A stretch of 64,000 nucleotides of DNA from J054 sp963850255 (GTDB taxonomy: Bacteria; Pseudomonadota; Gammaproteobacteria; Steroidobacterales; GCA-2729495): assembly GCA_963850255.1 (NCBI GenBank), contig CAWKLL010000024.1, positions 310,001 through 374,000 of the forward strand. The letters run 5' to 3'. The notes under the pieces are model-generated. The model had not been told where the DNA came from and did no database searches. It saw only the letters and a program-made list of their open reading frames with translations. The position numbers were made by a program, and so were the translations under genes. Positions 32,565-41,937 of the stretch are shown here, piece after piece. The stretch's first letter is position 1. The number at the start of each line of letters is the position of its first letter.

Positions 32565-35300
32565 TTAGTGCGCTTCGTCCCAGTTTTTGCCGCTGCCGGC
32601 CGCGACCTTGAGCGGCACGCGCAAATCGGCCGCTGCTGACATCAGTTCAATGACCTGCTCGCGCACCGCATCCAGATCCTTGGCATGTACCTCGAGAACC
32701 AGCTCGTCGTGAACCTGCATCAGCAGGCGTGCGTCTACCGCGGCGCTGGCCAGCCAGTCGGCCACACTCAGCATCGCGCGCTTAATGATGTCGGCCGCGG
32801 TGCCTTGCATGGGCGCGTTGATGGCGCTGCGTTCGGCGTATTGGCGCCGCTGCGCTTGCCTTGATTCAATTTCTGGCAGATGCAGGCGGCGGCCGAAAAC
32901 TGTTTCCACATAGCCCTGCTCATGCGCCTGCTCGCGCGTGCGATCCATATAGTCTTTCACGCCCGGGTAGCGTGCGAAGTAGAGCTCGACATAGCTTTGC
33001 GCCTCGGCACGCGAAATATTCAATTGCTGGGCCAGGCCGAATGCCGACATGCCGTAAATCAAACCGAAATTTATCGCTTTGGCGGAACGTCGCTGATCGT
33101 CGCTAACCTCATCCAGCGCTACCGCAAAAACTTCCGCGGCAGTGCTGCGATGAATATCCTGATCGGCGGCGAAAGCCTTCAGCAGGCCGGCGTCGCCGGA
33201 CAGATGCGCCATGATGCGCAGTTCGATTTGCGAATAGTCTGCCGCCAGCAGGCGATAGCCGCGACGGGCAATAAATGCCTGCCGGATTCGCCGGCCTTCG
33301 GCGCGTCGGATCGGAATGTTCTGCAGGTTGGGATCCGACGATGACAGGCGGCCCGTGGTGGCCACGGCCTGGTGATAGGAGGTGTGAATTCTGCCGGTAT
33401 CCGGATTGACCAGCGTCGGCAGCTTGTCGGTATAGGTGGACTTGAGTTTGCTCAGGCCTCGATAGTCGAGAATCAGTCGCGGCAACTGGTGCTCTTCGGC
33501 CAGCTCTGCCAGTACATTCTCCGCCGTCGATGGCTGGCCCTTGGGGGTCTTGCGCAGCACCGGCAATTTCAGTTCATCGTAGAGAATTGCCTGTAATTGC
33601 TTGGGCGAGCCCAGATTGAACTCGTGGCCGGCTTCGCTATGGGCTGCTGCCTCGATCTCCGCCATTTGCTGCGCAAATTCCTGACTCAGTTTGCCCAGCA
33701 ATGCTGAATCCACCAGCACGCCGGTTTCTTCCATCCCTTTAAGCACCGGCACCAGGGGTCGCTCTATTTCTGCATAGACCTTTGCCAGGTCGCCGGTGTT
33801 CTGCAATTGCGGCCAGAGCGCCTCATGCAACTGCAGGGCAATGTCGGCGTCTTCGGCGGCATAGGGTGCCGCCTGGTCCAGGGCTACCTGGTCGAAGGTG
33901 ATTTGCTTGGCGCCTTTGCCGGCGACATCTTCGTAGTGAATAGTTTCACGACCCAGGTACTGGCGGGCCACGGTATCCAGATCGTGGCGATTACTGGCGC
34001 TGTTGAGCACGTAGGATTCCAGCATGGTGTCCCAATGAATTCCGCGCAGTTCGATGCCGTGGTTATGCAGAACGTGAGCGTCGTATTTCAGATGGTGACC
34101 AATTTTTGCGCGCTGCGGGTCTTCCAGCCAGCCGCGCAGCCGCTCCAGCACCATCTCCCGGTCGAGCTGTTCCGGCGCGTCAGGCCCGCTGTGGGCGAGC
34201 GGCAGGTAGGCGGCTTCGCCAGGTGCCACGGCGAAAGATACGCCGACGATCTCGGCGCGCATGTAGTTCAGGCTGTTCGTTTCGGTGTCGAAGGCGACAT
34301 ACCCAGCGGCATCAATCCGCTTGAGCCAGTCGTCGAGACTGGCGCTGGTCTGGATGACGTCATAGTCGACGGCTACGGCGGCTGCGGCCGGGACAGTGGC
34401 TGCCTCGGTATCCGGCAGGGTCTCCAGCAAGCGCTTTAATTCCAGGCGCTGGTAGAGCTCGCGCAGGGTCTCCACATCGGCGGCGCCCGGAATCAGATCA
34501 TCGAGGGCGTGTTCCAATTCGACGTCGCAGCGAATGGTGGCCAGTTGGCGCGATAGTTCCAGCGTCTCGCGATTTTCATCCAGGCGCTTGGCGAGGCCGG
34601 CGGCACCGCGCAACGGCAACTCGGCAACGCCGGCCAGGTCGGCAAGGATGTCATCCACATGGTCATAATGTTCTAGCAGGCCGGCAGCGGTCTTGGCGCC
34701 GACCTTGGGTACGCCGGGGATGTTGTCCGAGCTGTCGCCGACCAGTGCGAGGTAGTCGATGATCTGCTCGGGACGTACGCCGAAGCGTTCGCTGACGCCG
34801 GCAACATCTGTAGCGCGAGGATTGCGATCCGGGCCGCGCGGCATGGTATCGAGCAGGCTGACCTGCGCGTCGACCAGCTGCGCCATATCTTTGTCGCCGG
34901 TAACAATGGTGACCTGCATGCCGGCCTCACGGCCGCGCGTGGCCAGCGTGCCGATGACGTCGTCTGCCTCGACACCGGTGACCCGCAACAATGGCAGCCC
35001 GCTGGCAGCAACGGCGGCAAGCAGCGGATCGACCTGGGCGCGCAGGTCGTCGGGCATCGGCGGGCGATGGGCCTTGTACTCGGCAAAAATTTCGTCACGG
35101 AAAGTCTTGCCCGGTGCATCGAAGACCACACCGATATGGCTTGCGTCCGTTTCGCGCAGCAACTTGTTGAGCATGTTAAGCACGCCATGGATGGCCCCGG
35201 TGGGTTCTCCGGCCGCGTTGCTCAGTGGCGGCAGCGCGTGAAAGGCGCGATACAAATAGGACGATCCGTCCACCAGCAACAGTCGCCCCTGGCTAGCCAT
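32565..35300 (-). CDS. polA: DNA polymerase I
   Basis: 911 aa from the ATG at 35300 (a longer frame upstream is lptM, frame-disrupted). Three domains in order: 5'-3' exonuclease (about 1-290, LLLVDGSSYLYRAFHALPPL), 3'-5' exonuclease with the catalytic DTET motif (VAFDTETNSLNY) so proofreading is probably active, and the polymerase domain with motif A (LAADYSQIELRIMAHLSGD), motif B (RRSAKAINFGLIYGMSAFGL) and motif C (MQVHDELVLE). Repair and Okazaki-fragment processing. It ends the arginine operon. Confidence 0.97.
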   Translation of the reverse strand: MASQGRLLLVDGSSYLYRAFHALPPLSNAAGEPTGAIHGVLNMLNKLLRETDASHIGVVFDAPGKTFRDEIFAEYKAHRPPMPDDLRAQVDPLLAAVAASGLPLLRVTGVEADDVIGTLATRGREAGMQVTIVTGDKDMAQLVDAQVSLLDTMPRGPDRNPRATDVAGVSERFGVRPEQIIDYLALVGDSSDNIPGVPKVGAKTAAGLLEHYDHVDDILADLAGVAELPLRGAAGLAKRLDENRETLELSRQLATIRCDVELEHALDDLIPGAADVETLRELYQRLELKRLLETLPDTEAATVPAAAAVAVDYDVIQTSASLDDWLKRIDAAGYVAFDTETNSLNYMRAEIVGVSFAVAPGEAAYLPLAHSGPDAPEQLDREMVLERLRGWLEDPQRAKIGHHLKYDAHVLHNHGIELRGIHWDTMLESYVLNSASNRHDLDTVARQYLGRETIHYEDVAGKGAKQITFDQVALDQAAPYAAEDADIALQLHEALWPQLQNTGDLAKVYAEIERPLVPVLKGMEETGVLVDSALLGKLSQEFAQQMAEIEAAAHSEAGHEFNLGSPKQLQAILYDELKLPVLRKTPKGQPSTAENVLAELAEEHQLPRLILDYRGLSKLKSTYTDKLPTLVNPDTGRIHTSYHQAVATTGRLSSSDPNLQNIPIRRAEGRRIRQAFIARRGYRLLAADYSQIELRIMAHLSGDAGLLKAFAADQDIHRSTAAEVFAVALDEVSDDQRRSAKAINFGLIYGMSAFGLAQQLNISRAEAQSYVELYFARYPGVKDYMDRTREQAHEQGYVETVFGRRLHLPEIESRQAQRRQYAERSAINAPMQGTAADIIKRAMLSVADWLASAAVDARLLMQVHDELVLEVHAKDLDAVREQVIELMSAAADLRVPLKVAAGSGKNWDEAH

Positions 35301-35489
35301 CGGGCGATGCCTGTCGCGATTCTTTATCGGTGGTATCAGGTTCCTCTGCTTCTGCGCTACCTTGCTCCTGCTCCTGTTCGGCGCGGTTTCCGGCGCCGGC
35401 AGATACAGACCGCCCTTCAGTCCGCAGGCGGTCAGGCAAAAAAACAGCGCGGCCACGGCCAGGCATCGCAGCTTAGTCGTCAAGGTCAT
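35293..35489 (-). pseudogene. lptM: LptM lipoprotein, frame-disrupted (one base missing)
   Basis: LptM (YifL) is a small outer-membrane lipoprotein that helps LptD mature. Signal and lipobox (LTAC) then CGLKGGLYLPAPETAP, the family signature. After codon 37 the frame continues without a stop into polA, but the next frame gives an acidic tail (EQEQEQGSAEAEEPDTTDKE) ending TAG, overlapping the polA start. The span is 197 nt, one short of 66 codons. Single-base deletion or sequencing error near 35378-35384 is likely. Confidence 0.7.
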
Positions 35490-36670
35490 CAGCCAGTTCT
35501 GCGGCGACGCGACGATAGGCATCGCGAAAGCTGACGCCTTCTTCGAGCACAATGCGATTGGCGTGACCGGCAGCATAGATGCCCGGATCAAGATCAATAT
35601 TCTCCGGCACGAATTCCAGACCGCTAACCAGATGCGCCATGATGGCGGAGGATTCCTCGGCCAGATCAATGGCCCTGAACAGCGGCGCCTTGAGTCGTCT
35701 GCAGGTCGCGCTGATAACCCGATCCGAGCTTGGCCGGCAGATTGAGAATCTCCAGCAGCGCGGCCTGGGCGGTCGCCGTGGCGCCACGCACCAGCTCGAG
35801 CACGTCGGGATTGCGTTTCTGCGGCATGATGGACGAACCGGTGGTCATATCTTCGGGCAGGCGCACGAAGGCGAATTCCTGCGTGTAGAACATCAGCAAG
35901 TCACTGGCCAGCCGACCCAGATCCTGCAACAGCAGGCAGGCTTCGAAGACCAGCCCGGCTTCTGCCTTGCCGCGTGACAGTTGCACGGCTGTAACGGGTT
36001 CGTGAACTTCGTCAAAGCCCAGGCTCTCGGCTGTTTGCTGCCGGTCAATGGGCAGACCCGGCACACCGTAACCGGCCGCGCTGCCCAGCGGGTTACGGGA
36101 AATCCGCCGCCGACTGGCGGCGATGCCGTCGCCATCGTCGCCGATTTCTGCCGCGAATCCTGCCGCCCAAAGGGGCACCGAACTGGGCATGGCCTGTTGC
36201 ATGTGCGTGTAGCCCGGCAGGCTGGTGTCACTCTCGCGTTCAGCCAGCGCGCTCAATGCGTCGGCTACCGAAAGGGCCGACTGCTCCAGGGTATCGGCGG
36301 CATCCAGCAGATACAGCCGCAAGGCCGCCAGCACCTGGTCGTTGCGCGAGCGGCCCAGGTGAATGCGCTTGCCGGCTTCGCCAACGCGTTCAGTCAGGCG
36401 CTGCTCGAGCGCCGTGTGCACGTCTTCGTCGGCCAGGCTGATGGACCATTCGCCCTCGGCATGTTCACGGGCCAAATCCGTTAGCCCCGCATCAATGGCC
36501 GCAAAATCCTCGTCCGAGAGCAGCTGTTGCTGATTGAGCATTGCCGCATGCGCGATGGACGCGCGTACGTCGTAAGCCACCAGACGTGCGTCGAGCAAAT
36601 GATCTTCGCCGGCCGTGTAACGCAGTATGCGCGCGTCCAGCGGTTTACCCTTGTCCCATAACCTGCTCAT
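35473..36670 (-). pseudogene. argH: Argininosuccinate lyase, frame-disrupted (one extra base)
   Basis: Releases arginine and fumarate from argininosuccinate. The first about 326 codons are in one frame, including the signature GSSIMPQKRNP. The frame then runs to a stop near 35666 (QGAAVQGH), but the +1 frame continues naturally (KAPLFRAIDLAEESSAIMAH) to a stop at 35473. The span is 1198 nt, one over 399 codons, so a single inserted base near 35690-35696 is likely. Sequencing error is a real alternative to a true pseudogene. Between argB and lptM. Confidence 0.85.
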
Positions 36671-36688
36671 GCTGTTTGCCTCGGCCGC

Positions 36689-37624
36689 TTACCGTCCCGG
36701 CGCCTGTTCTTCCGGTGACAGGCTGTTGATGTTGGCCACCACCATGGTACCGGTGCCTTCATTGGTGAACACTTCCAGCAGCAGGCTGTCCGGCAGCTGA
36801 TAGGAAATTACATGCACGCGCTCGACGCCGCCGCGCACCGCCGCTTCGATGGCAGCGGCTTTCGGCAGCATGCCGTCGGCCAGCGAACCGGCTGCGCGCA
36901 GTTCCTGCAGCCCGGCCAGGTCGAGGTAAGACATGATCGAACCCGGATCATTGCGGTCTTCCAGGATGCCCGGCGCGCCCGTGGCCAGGATCAGTTTCTC
37001 GGCGCCCAGCGCCGCCGCCAGCGCGGCGGCTACGGTGTCGGCATTAATGTTCAGCAGGGTGCCGCTGGGATCTGCCGACAAGGGACTGATCACCGGCACC
37101 AGACCGCTTTCCAGTTGCGTACGCAGAACGTCCGCATCGACGGAATCAATGTCGCCGACGAAACCATAGTCGACCGGTCCCCCGCTACGTCCGGCCACAT
37201 CCACCGGCGGTCGTTTATGGGCGCGAATCAGCCCGGCATCGACACCGCTGATGCCCACGGCTGCCAGTCCGACGTCGCGGCAGGCAGCCAGGATGCGGGT
37301 ATTGATCTGCCCGTTCAGCACCATCGCCGCGACTTCCAGCGCGTTCTCATCCGTGACCCGCCGACCCTCGATGAATTGGGTTGGCAAACCCAGCGCTTCG
37401 GCCAGTTTGGTCGACTGCGGTCCGCCGCCATGCACCAGCACCACGCGAATGCCGACCTGGTGAAGAATGGCAATCTGTTCGACCAGGGCGTGGGTGGCCT
37501 CGCTGCTGACGAACAGTTCACCGCCAGCCTTGATCACAAAGGTCTTGCGTTTGTACATGCGAATGTAGGGCGCGGCATGCTTTAGCGCTGCCACCACGAT
37601 GTCGCGATTTTCCGGGGTCTGCAT
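36689..37624 (-). CDS. argB: Acetylglutamate kinase
   Basis: 311 aa. Phosphorylates N-acetylglutamate in the second step of arginine synthesis. The amino-acid-kinase fold shows VIKAGGELFV, VLVHGGGPQSTKLAEALGLP, and INADTVAAALAAALGAEKLI. A bifunctional synthase-kinase (as in Xanthomonas) would be about 440 aa; this one lacks that extra synthase domain. First step enzyme argA is not in the window. 1 bp overlap with argF'. Confidence 0.92.
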   Translation of the reverse strand: MQTPENRDIVVAALKHAAPYIRMYKRKTFVIKAGGELFVSSEATHALVEQIAILHQVGIRVVLVHGGGPQSTKLAEALGLPTQFIEGRRVTDENALEVAAMVLNGQINTRILAACRDVGLAAVGISGVDAGLIRAHKRPPVDVAGRSGGPVDYGFVGDIDSVDADVLRTQLESGLVPVISPLSADPSGTLLNINADTVAAALAAALGAEKLILATGAPGILEDRNDPGSIMSYLDLAGLQELRAAGSLADGMLPKAAAIEAAVRGGVERVHVISYQLPDSLLLEVFTNEGTGTMVVANINSLSPEEQAPGR

Positions 37625-38637
37625 TAGTTCGTTCCTTTACCAGCCAGCATGGCGTGCAATACGGCCATCTGGGCATACATGCGGTTACGGGCTTCCTGGA
37701 TAACGACACTACGCGGACCGTCGAGAATACGGTCGGCAACCACCACGCCGCGGCGTACCGGCAGACAATGCATAAAGCGACAGTCAGGCGCAGTGGTATC
37801 GAACCAGGGCTCGTCGACACACCAGTCGATGAATTGTCTGCGTAAATCTTCATCGGCGAGTTTTTCGCCGTAGTGGCGTGTCGACGACCAGGACTTGGCA
37901 TAGATTATCTGCGCGCCTTCCAGGGCCTCGGCGCGATCATCGGTTTCTCGCAGCGAACCGCCGGCCGCTTCGGCCGAGGCTTGCGCGCGCGCCATCACCG
38001 TAGCCGGCAATTCAAAACCCGGCGGCCGCAGCACCGTCACATCCATGCCGCGCATGCTGGCCATCTGCAGGGTCGAAATCGGTACCGCCAGTGGCAAGGC
38101 GCGCGGATGATAAGCCCAGCTCAGCACGAACTTGCCGCCCTGACGCGGCACGCCTAGTTCGTCCATGGTTTTCCAGTCGGCCAGGCTCTGGCAGGGATGA
38201 TTGACGGCCGACTCCATATTGATCACCGGCTTGTCCACCAATGCGACCATGTCCTTATATTCCTGGTCGGTCAGGTCCTGCTCCAGATTGCGGCCCTGGG
38301 CAAAGGCACGAATGCCCATGGCATCACCATAGGAGGCGATTACCGGCACGGCCTCACGGATATGTTCTGCGGCCACGCCATCCATGACGATGCCCGGGCG
38401 TGTTTCCAGGCCGTGAATGGACATGTCCGGAGAAATGACAAAGGCACCGCCGCCCAGCCGCGTCATGGCGGCCTGGAAAGAGGCCAGCGTGCGCAGCGAC
38501 GGACTCAGGAACAGCAGCGACAGCACCTTGCCTTCGAGAGCGCGTGGTTCCGGATGTTTTTCCAGCCGCGCGGCCAGTTCCAGCAGATTATCGATCTGCT
38601 CCTGCGGGACATCGCCGATGTCGTAATACTGCTGCAT
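37624..38637 (-). CDS. argF': N-acetyl/succinyl-ornithine carbamoyltransferase family protein
   Basis: 337 aa transcarbamylase of the acetyl- or succinyl-ornithine class: GLETRPGIVMDG, NHPCQSLADW, WAYHPRALPLAVP, IYAKSW and FMHCLPVRR. The carbamoyl-phosphate motif is SLRTLASF (usually S-x-R-T-R). From memory, residue 90 (MDGVAAEH) decides substrate: Glu in the acetyl enzyme of Xanthomonas, Pro in the succinyl enzyme of Bacteroides; here it is Ala, so specificity is open. Product would need a deacylase (argE'), not in the window. Confidence 0.85.
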   Translation of the reverse strand: MQQYYDIGDVPQEQIDNLLELAARLEKHPEPRALEGKVLSLLFLSPSLRTLASFQAAMTRLGGGAFVISPDMSIHGLETRPGIVMDGVAAEHIREAVPVIASYGDAMGIRAFAQGRNLEQDLTDQEYKDMVALVDKPVINMESAVNHPCQSLADWKTMDELGVPRQGGKFVLSWAYHPRALPLAVPISTLQMASMRGMDVTVLRPPGFELPATVMARAQASAEAAGGSLRETDDRAEALEGAQIIYAKSWSSTRHYGEKLADEDLRRQFIDWCVDEPWFDTTAPDCRFMHCLPVRRGVVVADRILDGPRSVVIQEARNRMYAQMAVLHAMLAGKGTN

Positions 38638-38646
38638 GGGTTCTCC

Positions 38647-39807
38647 TCAGGCCTCGGGCAATGCTGCCAGGCTGCTCAATAATTCATCCAAGTGTTGTTG
38701 CTGCATGATCAGGGGTGGCAGCAAGCGCACGACCTGCGGGTCGCTGCTGGAGCCCGTCAGGATGTCGCGCGCCAGCAATGCCTGCTGAACTTCGCTGGCC
38801 GGACGGCTGCAACGCAGACCGAGCAGAAATCCTTTGCCCTGCAAGCTGGTCACCGGGCCGAGCGGCAAGGCCGCAGCGATTTGCGCGCTCAGATTGCGGA
38901 CATTTTCCAGCAGATGATCACGTTCGATAACTTTTAATAGGGTTTCAATCAGCGCGCAGGCCAGCGGCCCTCCGCCGAAGGTACTGCCCAGGTCACCTTT
39001 CTTGATGTCTTTGGCTACGTCGGCGGTCACCAGCAGCGCACCGCAGGGGAAGCCGCCACCCAGCGACTTGGCCGCGGTGAGCAAATCCGGCTGCAGTCCA
39101 TACAGGTCCGCTGCGAAAGCCTCGCCGGTGCGGCCCATGCCGCTCTGCACTTCATCCACAATCAACAAGGCGCCGCTGGCCTGGCAGGCCTGCGCCAGGC
39201 TGTCCAGAAATTCCGGGTCAAGATCGAAGGCGCCGGCGACGCCTTGAATCGGTTCGACAATGACCGCCGCCGTGTCGGCGCCGACCAGTCGCCTGGCCGC
39301 TGCACTGTCGTTGCGCGGTATGAAATCCACATCGAAAGGCTTGCGCGGATAGCCGTACCAGCCATCCGAGCCCCAGGTGACCGCGCCGGCCGCAGCGGTG
39401 CGCCCATGAAAGCCATGCTCGATGGCCGCAATGCGTTGCCGGCCGGTTAACCGCAGCGCCAGCCGCAGGGCGTTTTCGTTGGCTTCAGCGCCGCTGTTGA
39501 CGAAGAACACGCGCTCGAGCCCCTCCGGCGCAAATTCAATCAGCGCATCGGCGGCCCGGGCACGCACGGCCAGGGGTACGGCATTGCTTTGGAAAAACAC
39601 CTCTTCGGCTTGCTGGCGAAGTGCCGTCAGCAAGTCCGGGTGGGCATAGCCCAGCGCAGCGACGGCGTGCCCGCCATACCAGTCGGTTAGCCGTCGCTCA
39701 CCGCAATGCAGGTAGACGCCTTCGGCGCCGGTGGGTGACAGATCAAGTTGTCCATACACCTGCAACAGGTGACGGGCTTCCATGTCTTTAAAGCTGAGTG
39801 CTTGCAT
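38647..39807 (-). CDS. argD: Acetylornithine aminotransferase
   Basis: 386 aa class III PLP aminotransferase. Schiff-base Lys247 in LLTAAKSLGGGFPCGAL; the Asp of the cofactor site is in LLIVDEVQSGMGRTG. Makes N-acetylornithine from the semialdehyde, the step before argF'. 3 bp after argC, 9 bp before argF'. Confidence 0.93.
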   Translation of the reverse strand: MQALSFKDMEARHLLQVYGQLDLSPTGAEGVYLHCGERRLTDWYGGHAVAALGYAHPDLLTALRQQAEEVFFQSNAVPLAVRARAADALIEFAPEGLERVFFVNSGAEANENALRLALRLTGRQRIAAIEHGFHGRTAAAGAVTWGSDGWYGYPRKPFDVDFIPRNDSAAARRLVGADTAAVIVEPIQGVAGAFDLDPEFLDSLAQACQASGALLIVDEVQSGMGRTGEAFAADLYGLQPDLLTAAKSLGGGFPCGALLVTADVAKDIKKGDLGSTFGGGPLACALIETLLKVIERDHLLENVRNLSAQIAAALPLGPVTSLQGKGFLLGLRCSRPASEVQQALLARDILTGSSSDPQVVRLLPPLIMQQQHLDELLSSLAALPEA

Positions 39808-39810
39808 GGC

Positions 39811-40866
39811 TCAGGTCCAGGCCAGGGCCGGGGCTTCAAGGCCGGTGGTTTCCGGCAGCCCCAGCAAACGATTCATCCACTGGATCGCGCCGCCGGCCGC
39901 ACCCTTGACCAGGTTATCGATCACTACAAATACCACCAGGCTCTCACCATCCGTGTGCACGCCCAGATGGCAGTGATTGCTGCCGAGCACATCCTTCAGC
40001 CGCGGGCTGCCGTCGCGCACGGTCACGAACGGGCAGTCGCTATAGAAGTCTGCCAGGGCATCGCGCAGCGCCTCGCTGCTGGCCGGCTGCGCCAGGCTGG
40101 CTTGCAGGGTCAGGTGAATACCGCGGGCAAACGGGCCCGAGTGCGGCACAAAACGTAAAAGGGGCCGCTGGCCCGTCACGGCCGCGCAAATATTCATCAC
40201 CTCGGGCGCATGCCGATGGTCCAGCGGCTTGTAGGCGAATAGATTCGAATGACGTTCCGGGTGATGCGTGGTGGCTGTGGGGCTGCGCCCCGAGCCGGTG
40301 CTGCCGGTAATCCCCACCGCATGTAAATCCCCTTTGCTCCAGCCGAGTGCCATCACCGGCACGCTGGCCATCAGCAGCGCCGTGGCAAAACAACCCGGAT
40401 GGCCGATATGCGGCCGGTCCGTGGCCGGCAGATGTTCCGGCAGGGCGCTGGCGAAGTGCTCCAGCAGTTGCGGCGCATCGTGGGCCTGCCCATACACCGC
40501 TGCATAGTCGTCTGGGTCGGCAAAGCGAAAATCGGCGGATACGTCGACCACGCTGAGCTCGCAGAAGATGTCCTGGGCATGCGCAATGAATTCAGCGATC
40601 AGTGCGGCGCTGGCACCATGCGGCGCGGCCGAAAATAACGCGGCGCGTCCGGCGGGCAGACTATCCAGCAGTTCGGCCTTGCTGAGAAATACCTGCTCGC
40701 CGAGGCTGCTCTGCAAATTCGGAAAGCTATCGCGAATCCGGCTGCCTGCCTGGCTGTCTGACATCACGCCGCGGATGGCAAGGCCGGGATGTGTGACCAG
40801 CAGGCGCAGAAGTTCGCCGGCCACATAGCCGGTGCCACCAAGTACATAACAGGGAGTCTGGTTCAC
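39811..40866 (-). CDS. argC: N-acetyl-gamma-glutamyl-phosphate reductase
   Basis: 351 aa. NADPH-binding GGTGYVAGELLRLL at the N-terminus and catalytic Cys159 in GHPGCFATALLM. Third step of arginine synthesis. Tight operon spacing with argD and the P-loop protein (9 bp). The catalytic histidine is expected in the second domain near RFVPHSGPF. Confidence 0.93.
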   Translation of the reverse strand: MNQTPCYVLGGTGYVAGELLRLLVTHPGLAIRGVMSDSQAGSRIRDSFPNLQSSLGEQVFLSKAELLDSLPAGRAALFSAAPHGASAALIAEFIAHAQDIFCELSVVDVSADFRFADPDDYAAVYGQAHDAPQLLEHFASALPEHLPATDRPHIGHPGCFATALLMASVPVMALGWSKGDLHAVGITGSTGSGRSPTATTHHPERHSNLFAYKPLDHRHAPEVMNICAAVTGQRPLLRFVPHSGPFARGIHLTLQASLAQPASSEALRDALADFYSDCPFVTVRDGSPRLKDVLGSNHCHLGVHTDGESLVVFVVIDNLVKGAAGGAIQWMNRLLGLPETTGLEAPALAWT

Positions 40867-40875
40867 GATGATTGC

Positions 40876-41937
40876 TCAGGCTTTGATTTCGCCGTGACCG
40901 ATCACAGCAGCGACGGCCTCGCCCAGCAGCGCACCATCGGTCATGGCATTGACCGCGGTGACGCCAAGCCGGTCATTAATAATATCCCGCCCAACCACGT
41001 TATCCGTGGCCGGGCCGGTGACGATATGCGGTTCGATGTCGAAATCTTCGCGTAACAGGCGCACGCCGCCCCAGGCCGCGACGGGATCATTGGCGCATAG
41101 CACCAGGCAGCTGAGCGCGTCGCGTACAGCTGGATCGCGCAGGATCGCCTCTACGCCATAGGCGCCAAGAATGCCGTCGCCGAGTTCGTAGACAATGACA
41201 TCAGGACGTTCGGCGGCCAGCCGGGTCAGCATGGTGCGGGTCACGGCCGGGCCATTGTGCTCCGTCGTACAAATTACCCCGAAGTCGGTGAAGGTCGCGG
41301 TATTGCGCGCGCCCGCATCTTCCATGGCGAGAATGTCGCGACGCAGGGCGACGCCGGTGGCCTTAAACGCATCCACCACCAGGCCGCTATGCCGCAGCCG
41401 GCTGATGATGGCGCAGGCTGCGGCGGTTTTGCCGGCGTTCATGCAGGTACCGGCGATGGCCACCACGGGTATGCCGTGGGTTTCTACGACTGCCTTGCCG
41501 TCCAGTTGTTCGCCGCCGGCGCGCGCTGGCACGCCGATGCGTTCGCCGAGATAGGGAAATTCCAGCACTGCGCCGATCACCCGGGCGTCAAACGGTGCGC
41601 CGAAATTGGCATTGACCGAATCACAAATGCCCAGCGCGCCGCCCATATTCAGAACCTGCACGATATCGCCCGGCGCCAGTTTTTCGGGCATATGTCCGGA
41701 ATAGCCAAACAAGGCTTTGCGATGGCCAAGCGCGCCGACGATCACATCGCCCGGGCGCAATTTCGCCATCCGGCCACTGGTGAGTTCCAGGGTGTTGTAA
41801 GAAGACTTGCTGTTGAGAATTTCAGCGGCAATCAGCACGCCTTCTTCACAGGGAATCTCCGCGCTGACACGCAGCTCGCGTTTTAGCGACTGGTGTTGCG
41901 CGACTGAGGCAATCTTATCGACCACTACGGATTTCAT
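40876..41937 (-). CDS. Unknown P-loop NTPase in the arginine operon
   Basis: 353 aa from the ATG at 41937, overlapping the argG stop by 4 bp. The N-terminal about 145 residues look beta-rich (LRPGDVIVGALGHRKALFGY, LAPGDIVQVLNMGGALG). The C-terminal half is a P-loop NTPase with Walker A at residues 163-171 (GTCMNAGKT) and a strand DVIVYELGDGILGAY. It may be distantly related to DUF1611 or CobB/MinD-like proteins; I do not recognise the family. Translational coupling to argG implies a link to arginine synthesis. Confidence 0.8.
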   Translation of the reverse strand: MKSVVVDKIASVAQHQSLKRELRVSAEIPCEEGVLIAAEILNSKSSYNTLELTSGRMAKLRPGDVIVGALGHRKALFGYSGHMPEKLAPGDIVQVLNMGGALGICDSVNANFGAPFDARVIGAVLEFPYLGERIGVPARAGGEQLDGKAVVETHGIPVVAIAGTCMNAGKTAAACAIISRLRHSGLVVDAFKATGVALRRDILAMEDAGARNTATFTDFGVICTTEHNGPAVTRTMLTRLAAERPDVIVYELGDGILGAYGVEAILRDPAVRDALSCLVLCANDPVAAWGGVRLLREDFDIEPHIVTGPATDNVVGRDIINDRLGVTAVNAMTDGALLGEAVAAVIGHGEIKA

